Positions 59,634-64,000 of a DNA stretch of 64,000 nt are shown here, piece by piece (the first letter of the stretch is position 1; each line of letters begins with the position of its first letter). The DNA comes from Myxococcales bacterium (GTDB lineage Bacteria; Myxococcota; Polyangia; Nannocystales; Nannocystaceae), in NCBI GenBank assembly GCA_016793465.1, contig JAEUJW010000075.1:1-64000 (forward strand), written 5' to 3'. The translations under genes and the position numbers were made by a program. A model generated the notes under the pieces. The model ran no database searches and was not told the origin of the DNA. It worked only from the letters and a program-made list of their open reading frames with translations.

Positions 59634-60272
59634 TCAGGTCGGACCGACGAGCCCGCGCGACAGGGCGTAGCGCGTCAGCTCGGCCGTGGTGTGCAGGCCG
59701 AGCTGGCGCATGATGCTGCTCTTGTGAAACTCCACGGTCTTGCGGGACACCGCGAGGATGCCCGCGATCTCCCGCGCCGTGCGGCCCTCGGCCACCAATT
59801 GCAGGACCTCGCGCTGGCGCGGCGTGAGCGGCTCGACCACCGCCTGCGGATCCGCCGGCGCGGCCACCTGCGGCGACAGATAGCGCTGGTCCGCCAGCAC
59901 GGTCGCCAGCGCCGTGATCAGCTCCGACGAGGCCGCGCTCTTGACCACGTACCCGCAGGCCCCCGCGCGGAACGCCGCGACCACGTAGTCCGGCTCCGCG
60001 TGCATCGTCACGACGATCACCTTGACCTGCGGGTGTGAGCGCCGCAGCTGCGCCGCCGCGTCGAGCCCGTTGAGCCCCGGCATCGAGATGTCGAGCAGCA
60101 CCACCTCCGCCCCCGTGTCGTCGATCGCCCCTCGCAGCCCGCGCCCCTCGCCGAGCGCCCCGACCACCTCCACGTGCGGCGCCAGCAGCTGGCGCAGGCC
60201 CTCGCGCACCAGCGTGTGGTCCTCGGCCAGCAGCACCCGCGGCCGCCGCGGCAGCGTCGGCTCCGCGCTCAC
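59634..60272 (-). CDS. NarL/FixJ-type response regulator
   Basis: A 212-residue regulator. The receiver has AEDH, phospho-Asp in VLLDISMPG, Thr in VVTMH, and Lys in YVVKSA. The C-terminal LuxR HTH has LTPRQREVLQLVAEG and KTVEFHKSSIMRQLG. GTG 60272 is preferred: it overlaps the upstream stop as GTGA and has GGAGG 5 nt before it, while the GTG at 60278 would overlap that SD. It is about 40% similar by eye to the regulator at 58909, suggesting duplication. Confidence 0.93.
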   Translation of the reverse strand: MSAEPTLPRRPRVLLAEDHTLVREGLRQLLAPHVEVVGALGEGRGLRGAIDDTGAEVVLLDISMPGLNGLDAAAQLRRSHPQVKVIVVTMHAEPDYVVAAFRAGACGYVVKSAASSELITALATVLADQRYLSPQVAAPADPQAVVEPLTPRQREVLQLVAEGRTAREIAGILAVSRKTVEFHKSSIMRQLGLHTTAELTRYALSRGLVGPT

Positions 60273-60664
60273 GCGCACCTCCGCTGCGCCGCGCGCCGCG
60301 TCGCCCGGCGCACCGCCAGCTCGAGGCCCACCAGCGAGAACGGCTTGCGCAGCAGCCGCGCGGCGTCCATCTGTCGTTCGTCGTCATAACCCATGTACAG
60401 CACCCGGACCTCGGGACACAGCCCGCGCGCGCGGCGGGCCAGCTCGAACCCCGTGAGGTCGGCGAGCTCGACCTCGGTCAACACGAGGTCGACACGTCGC
60501 TCGCTGTCCGCCAGGTTCGCCAGGGTCACCAGCGCCTCGCGCCCGCGCCCGGCCGTCCACACCTCGTAGCCCGAGGCGAGCAGCGCGTTGCTCACGCTGG
60601 CCCGCCACCCGGGGTACCCGTCGACCACGAGGATGCGCAGCGCTGTGGGCTCGCGGGTCGGCAC
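60269..60664 (-). CDS. degenerate stand-alone receiver domain protein
   Basis: A 131-residue single-domain receiver-like protein. The expected phospho-Asp is Glu (LVLTEVELADLTG; codon GAG). The acidic pair is reduced to VVDGYP, the Thr/Ser switch position reads YMGYDD, but the Lys is kept in LLRKPFS. It therefore probably cannot be phosphorylated normally and may be a constitutive or ligand-binding pseudo-receiver. It is the first gene of the regulator trio and overlaps the next gene by GTGA. Fold assignment is by motif. Confidence 0.78.
   Translation of the reverse strand: MPTREPTALRILVVDGYPGWRASVSNALLASGYEVWTAGRGREALVTLANLADSERRVDLVLTEVELADLTGFELARRARGLCPEVRVLYMGYDDERQMDAARLLRKPFSLVGLELAVRRATRRAAQRRCA
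60278..60282 (-). promoter_or_regulatory. ribosome binding site inside the upstream receiver gene
   Basis: GGAGG (minus strand) ends 5 nt before GTG 60272, within the last codons of the degenerate receiver gene; it selects that start and shows translational coupling. Confidence 0.8.
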
Positions 60665-60745
60665 CCGCGAACGCTACGCCCGCGCTCCCTCGCCGACCAC
60701 TCGGAAAGCCCCCTGGGGCCCCGCGACCGCAACCGACGGGCCGGA

Positions 60746-62308
60746 TCATTCGGCCGCCGAGGCCGCGTCGTCGCCGAGCCGGTGGGGCGCCAGATCCTCG
60801 TTCGCCGGGCCGTTGAGCACCTTCCCGTAGGGGTCGAAGCGTGATCCGTGGCACGTGCAGTCCCACGTCGACTCGAACGCGTTCCACGCCACCGGACCGA
60901 GCAGGTGCGGGCACGCGGCCGAGCACGCGTGCAGCTGGCCGGCGTCGTCGCGGTACACCGCGAGCTTGTGCAGCCCCCGGCGGACCACCGCGCCCTGCCC
61001 CGGCGGGATCTCGTCGACCGACTTGACCTCGCCCGGCGCGATCCAGTCGGCGTACTGCGCGGCCACGTTGAGGTTCTCGCGCAGCGCCTCGCGGGCCGCC
61101 TTCAGCGGCGTGCGCCACGGGTCGAACACGGCCTCCCACGGGTTCGCGACTCCGAGCGCGAGGTCGCGGATCAGCATGCCGGCGATCGTGCCGTGCGTCA
61201 GGCCCATGCCCGAGTCGCCGGTCGCGATGTACACGTTCGCCTCGCCGTGCGCCCGGCCGATCAGCGCCAGCCCGTCGATCGACTCGAGCACCATGCCCGA
61301 CCAGCGATACACCGGCTCGCCCGCCGACGGGAACCGCGCCCGCGCCCACGCCTCGAGCGCCGCCAGCCGCGCGGGCCCGTCGTGCGCCTGCCCGGCCTTG
61401 TGGTCCTCGCCGCCGACGATCAGCAGCTCGCCGCCGCCCGGCTCCGACTGCACGCGCACGTAGTGGTACGGGTCCGCCGTGTCCCAGTAGAGCCCGCGCG
61501 GCACCTGCCCGACCGGCACCGGCAGGGCCAGCGCGTAGGTCATGTACGGCGCCTGCCGCGGGTGCACGCCCTGGTTGTCGACGATGGGCACGTTGGTCGC
61601 CTGGACCACCGCGCCCGCGCGCACGACCAGCCCGTCCGCGGTCTCGACCCACGGCTCGGCGCCGCCGCCGATGCGGCGGGCCCGCGTGCGCGTGTGGATC
61701 GCCCCGCCGTCGCGGAGGATCGCCCGCGCCAGCCCGGCGAGGTACCTGGTCGGGTGGAACTGGGCCTGGTCGGGGAAGCGCAGCGCCGGACCGCTGTCGA
61801 ACCCGCCGAGCGGCGCGTACGGGGCCCGCTCGACCGCGCCGAAGCCGATCTCGCGGCAGGCCTCGATCTCGCGGTCGAGCACCGCGACGTCGTGCCCCGG
61901 CGCCAGGAACAGGTAGCCGTCGAGGCGTTCGAACGCGCAGTCGATGCCCTCCGAGCGCACGATCGCCGCGATCGCGTCGATCGCCGCGGTGTGGGCCCGC
62001 CAGGCCAGGCTGGCGTGCTCGCGCCCGCGGACGCGCAGGACCTCGCTGTAGCGGTCGTCGATCGCGCTGGCGAGGTGCGCCGTGGTCCGCCCGGTGTTGC
62101 CGCCGCCGATCTCCCCGGCCTCGAGCACGACGACCCGCCGACCCGCCTGCCCGAGCAGGTAGGCCGTGGTCAGCCCGGCGATGCCCGCACCGATCACGCA
62201 CACGTCGGTCGTCGTGCCCGACAGCATCGGCGGGCACGCCGGCATCGCCACGCCCGCCCACGGAGACACGCTCTGCCTGTCGCTCGCGCTCGTCATGCCG
62301 CCGACCAT
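60746..62308 (-). CDS. FAD-dependent oxidoreductase with C-terminal Rieske domain
   Basis: A 520-residue DAO-type flavoprotein. The FAD-binding VIGAGIAGLTTAYLLGQAG is near residue 38, and GRTTAHLASA and YIATGDSGMGLTHGTIAG complete the fold. The C-terminal ~90 residues form a Rieske [2Fe-2S] domain with ACPHLLG (Cys-His) and CTCHGSRF (Cys..His). Such fusions (YhfW-like) are thought to oxidise small amines or glycine-type substrates; the exact one is unknown. ATG at 62296 is an equally possible start. No Tat signal. Confidence 0.88.
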   Translation of the reverse strand: MVGGMTSASDRQSVSPWAGVAMPACPPMLSGTTTDVCVIGAGIAGLTTAYLLGQAGRRVVVLEAGEIGGGNTGRTTAHLASAIDDRYSEVLRVRGREHASLAWRAHTAAIDAIAAIVRSEGIDCAFERLDGYLFLAPGHDVAVLDREIEACREIGFGAVERAPYAPLGGFDSGPALRFPDQAQFHPTRYLAGLARAILRDGGAIHTRTRARRIGGGAEPWVETADGLVVRAGAVVQATNVPIVDNQGVHPRQAPYMTYALALPVPVGQVPRGLYWDTADPYHYVRVQSEPGGGELLIVGGEDHKAGQAHDGPARLAALEAWARARFPSAGEPVYRWSGMVLESIDGLALIGRAHGEANVYIATGDSGMGLTHGTIAGMLIRDLALGVANPWEAVFDPWRTPLKAAREALRENLNVAAQYADWIAPGEVKSVDEIPPGQGAVVRRGLHKLAVYRDDAGQLHACSAACPHLLGPVAWNAFESTWDCTCHGSRFDPYGKVLNGPANEDLAPHRLGDDAASAAE

Positions 62309-62360
62309 GGCGCGAACGGCCCGCCCGCGCCCCGCGAAACCTGTGCACCGGCGGCGAGCG

Positions 62361-62395
62361 CCGGGCCGCGCGGTAAATCTTGCCGCGCGGCCCGG
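62361..62395 (-). terminator. perfect 13-bp hairpin, probable terminator
   Basis: CCGGGCCGCGCGG at 62361-62373 and CCGCGCGGCCCGG at 62383-62395 are exact inverted repeats around a 9-nt loop. It lies 8 bp past the stop of the dehydrogenase at 62403 and before the Rieske gene. No T-tail, so Rho-assisted ending or mRNA processing is possible. Confidence 0.65.
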
Positions 62396-62402
62396 CCCCG
62401 CG

Positions 62403-63569
62403 TCACGGCTTCAGGACCACCTTCACGCAGCTCTCTTCTTTCTTCTGGAACATCGCGTACGCGTCCGGCGCCTCGTCGAGGGTCAGCCGGTGCGAGATCA
62501 CGAACGACGGGTCGACGCGCCCCTCCTCGATGTGCGCGAGCAGCATCTTCATGTAGCGGTGCGTGTGCGTCTGGCCCATCTTCAGCGTCAGCCCCTTGTT
62601 GAAGGCGGCGCCGACCGGGAACTTGTCGACGATCCCGCCGTAGACCCCCGGGATCGAGACCACCCCGCCCTTGCGGCAGGCCTGGATGACCTGGCGCAGC
62701 GCCGTCGGCCGGTCGGTCTGCAGCTTGACCGCCTGCTTGACGCGGTCGTACCAGTAGTCGAGCCCGTGGCCGTGCGCCTCCATGCCGACCGCGTCGATGC
62801 AGGCGTCCGGCCCGCGCCCGTGCGTGCGCTCCTTCAGCTCGCCGAGCACGTCGGACCGCTCGTAGTCGAGGACCGTCGCGCCCTGCGTGCGCGCCAGCTC
62901 GAGCCGCTCGGGGAAGCGGTCGATGGCGATCACCTCGCGCGCGCCCAGCAGCATGGCGCTCTTGATCGCCATCTGCCCGACCGGGCCGCAGCCCCACACG
63001 GCGACGGTGTCGTCGGGCTGGATCCCGCAGCTCTCGGCCGCCATGTAGCCGGTCGGGAAGATGTCGCCGAGGAACAGCACCTGCTCGTCGCTCAGCCCGT
63101 CGGGCACCCGCAGCGCGCCGACGTCGGCGAACGGCACGCGCACGAACTCGGCCTGCCCGCCGGCGTAGCCGCCGAACAGGTGCGAGTAGCCGAACAGCCC
63201 CGACGCCGCGTAGCCGTAGGCCTTCTCGGCCATGCTCGCATTGGGGTTCGAGCGGTCGCACAGCGCGGTCAGCCCGCGCGTGCAGAAGAAGCACGCCCCG
63301 CAGGCCAGGTTGAACGGCACCACCACGCGGTCGCCGATCTGCAGGTCGTGCACGTCGACGCCGAGGGCCACGACCTCGCCCATGAACTCGTGGCCGAGGA
63401 TGTCGCCCCTCTCCATGGTCGGGATGAGCCCCTCGTAGAGGTGCAGGTCGGAGCCGCAGATCGCACAGGTCGTGACCTTCAGGATCGCGTCGCGCGGGTG
63501 GAGGATCGTCGGATCGGGCGCCGTCTCGACCCGGACGTCGCGGGCGCCATACCATCGCAGTGCTTTCAT
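62403..63569 (-). CDS. zinc-dependent alcohol dehydrogenase family protein
   Basis: A 388-residue MDR dehydrogenase. Catalytic Zn region AICGSDLHL and [10 protein letters not shown], structural Zn set [20 protein letters not shown] loop [14 protein letters not shown]. It is similar to the protein at 53557 but has a different central insert ([16 protein letters not shown]). This layout is common in glutathione-independent formaldehyde-dehydrogenase-like enzymes. Substrate unknown. Start at 63569 from the family N-terminus MKALRWYG. Confidence 0.9.
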   Translation of the reverse strand: MKALRWYGARDVRVETAPDPTILHPRDAILKVTTCAICGSDLHLYEGLIPTMERGDILGHEFMGEVVALGVDVHDLQIGDRVVVPFNLACGACFFCTRGLTALCDRSNPNASMAEKAYGYAASGLFGYSHLFGGYAGGQAEFVRVPFADVGALRVPDGLSDEQVLFLGDIFPTGYMAAESCGIQPDDTVAVWGCGPVGQMAIKSAMLLGAREVIAIDRFPERLELARTQGATVLDYERSDVLGELKERTHGRGPDACIDAVGMEAHGHGLDYWYDRVKQAVKLQTDRPTALRQVIQACRKGGVVSIPGVYGGIVDKFPVGAAFNKGLTLKMGQTHTHRYMKMLLAHIEEGRVDPSFVISHRLTLDEAPDAYAMFQKKEESCVKVVLKP

Positions 63570-63793
63570 GTTCGTGTGCCTCGGGCTCCGGCATGCCTCA
63601 TCCCGCGCGGCGGCTGGCGGTTCCCACGCGCGACGACTGTGCGGCCTCCGCCGCAGCCCCTGCGGCTCGCGTCGACCTCGCGTAAACCGGCGAATTACGG
63701 CCGCTGCTGCCCTCCTGGCGAACTCCCCAGGCGCGCGGCGCAGCAAGCCTTGCGGACCGGCGGCGAGCCGCGGCGAGGCATCGTCTGGACACG

Positions 63794-64000
63794 ATGACCA
63801 CCGCCACCTTCCCCGCACCGGCCGGTTCCTCGGACGCCGCCGAACTCGGCCAGCTCCACGCCTACTTCCGCGACATGTCGAACCACACGATCATGTCCGC
63901 GGCCGACGAGATCGCCGTCGCCCGCACGATCGTCGCGCTGCGCCGGTCGCTGTGGACGGCGATCTTCTCCTATCCCCCGTTCATCGCGCCCCTCACCGAG
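63794..64000 (+). CDS. sigma-70 family RNA polymerase sigma factor, 5' part
   Basis: The window ends inside this gene; 69 residues are visible. [20 protein letters not shown] followed by [20 protein letters not shown] is the region 1.2 / start of region 2 pattern of sigma-70 proteins (YFR-M ... EE-A--I). The ATG at 63794 is the first in frame; no clear SD lies before it. Group (housekeeping or alternative) cannot be told from this part. Confidence 0.72.
   Translation, partial: MTTATFPAPAGSSDAAELGQLHAYFRDMSNHTIMSAADEIAVARTIVALRRSLWTAIFSYPPFIAPLTE

Overview
The window is very GC-rich, with a strong G/C third-position bias. It looks chromosomal and most likely comes from a Myxococcota bacterium, probably the Nannocystis/Enhygromyxa/Plesiocystis side. 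The reasons are many predicted surface lipoproteins with Thr/Gly/Ser/Asp linkers after the lipobox cysteine, Cys-rich 'CGDG...CDDGN...GDGC'-type repeats, a MYXO-CTERM-like tail, a bacterial RRM protein with a glycine-rich tail, and a large mixed set of acyl-CoA enzymes. No rRNA, tRNA, CRISPR array, insertion sequence or prophage was recognised. The species assignment is inference.

Layout. 1-0.8 kb holds no convincing gene. 0.8-4.9 kb holds an RRM protein and a type I methyltransferase plus specificity pair (hsdM-hsdS) with no hsdR in view. 4.9-7.1 kb is a minus-strand group: a lipoprotein, acylphosphatase and a membrane protein. 7.2-20.6 kb is an envelope and surface region: six lipoproteins, one of them a LamG-metallophosphoesterase and one a Tat-exported PhoD-type phosphatase, plus a cytosolic His/Cys protease-like protein (C25/CHAT-like), a membrane protein and a SpoIID-like protein with a MYXO-CTERM-like tail.

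20.9-33.1 kb is an acyl-CoA catabolic region. It has an SCP2 protein, then plus-strand SDR, carboxyltransferase beta, acyl-CoA dehydrogenase, enoyl-CoA hydratase and biotin carboxylase/carrier genes, matching the content of the leucine (liu) and acyclic-terpene (atu) pathways. A BKACE (DUF849) enzyme, a second acyl-CoA dehydrogenase and an acyl-CoA synthetase follow. One toxin-antitoxin pair and one probable pair sit inside this run, and the first toxin's stop overlaps the BKACE start as ATGA.

33.1-38.6 kb (minus strand) encodes a lipoprotein with reduced LDL-receptor-A-like repeats, a DigH-like glycosidase lipoprotein, a UbiD-type decarboxylase and a Cys-rich lipoprotein. 38.9-48.2 kb carries beta-ureidopropionase-like and dihydropyrimidinase-like genes and, a few kb on, a CoA-acylating semialdehyde dehydrogenase and a class III aminotransferase. 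Together these could take dihydropyrimidines through beta-alanine and malonate semialdehyde to acetyl-CoA. A beta-barrel-like protein, an unknown HTH protein, a GNAT and a methyltransferase lie among them.

48.3-53.5 kb encodes two FG-GAP-type lipoproteins, a small PAAR-like protein 2 bp behind the first, and a NADAR/YbiA-like protein. 53.6-58.9 kb holds a zinc alcohol dehydrogenase and the bacterial NHEJ pair Ku-LigD, with histone-H1-like Lys/Thr/Ala tails and linkers. 58.9-63.6 kb (minus) holds two LuxR-type response regulators, a degenerate receiver with Glu at the phospho-Asp position, an FAD oxidoreductase with a C-terminal Rieske domain, and a second zinc dehydrogenase. The window ends in the 5' part of a sigma-70 family gene.

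A cross-cutting oddity is a set of very short AT-rich codon clusters inside otherwise GC-rich genes, several built on TTTAATAA.
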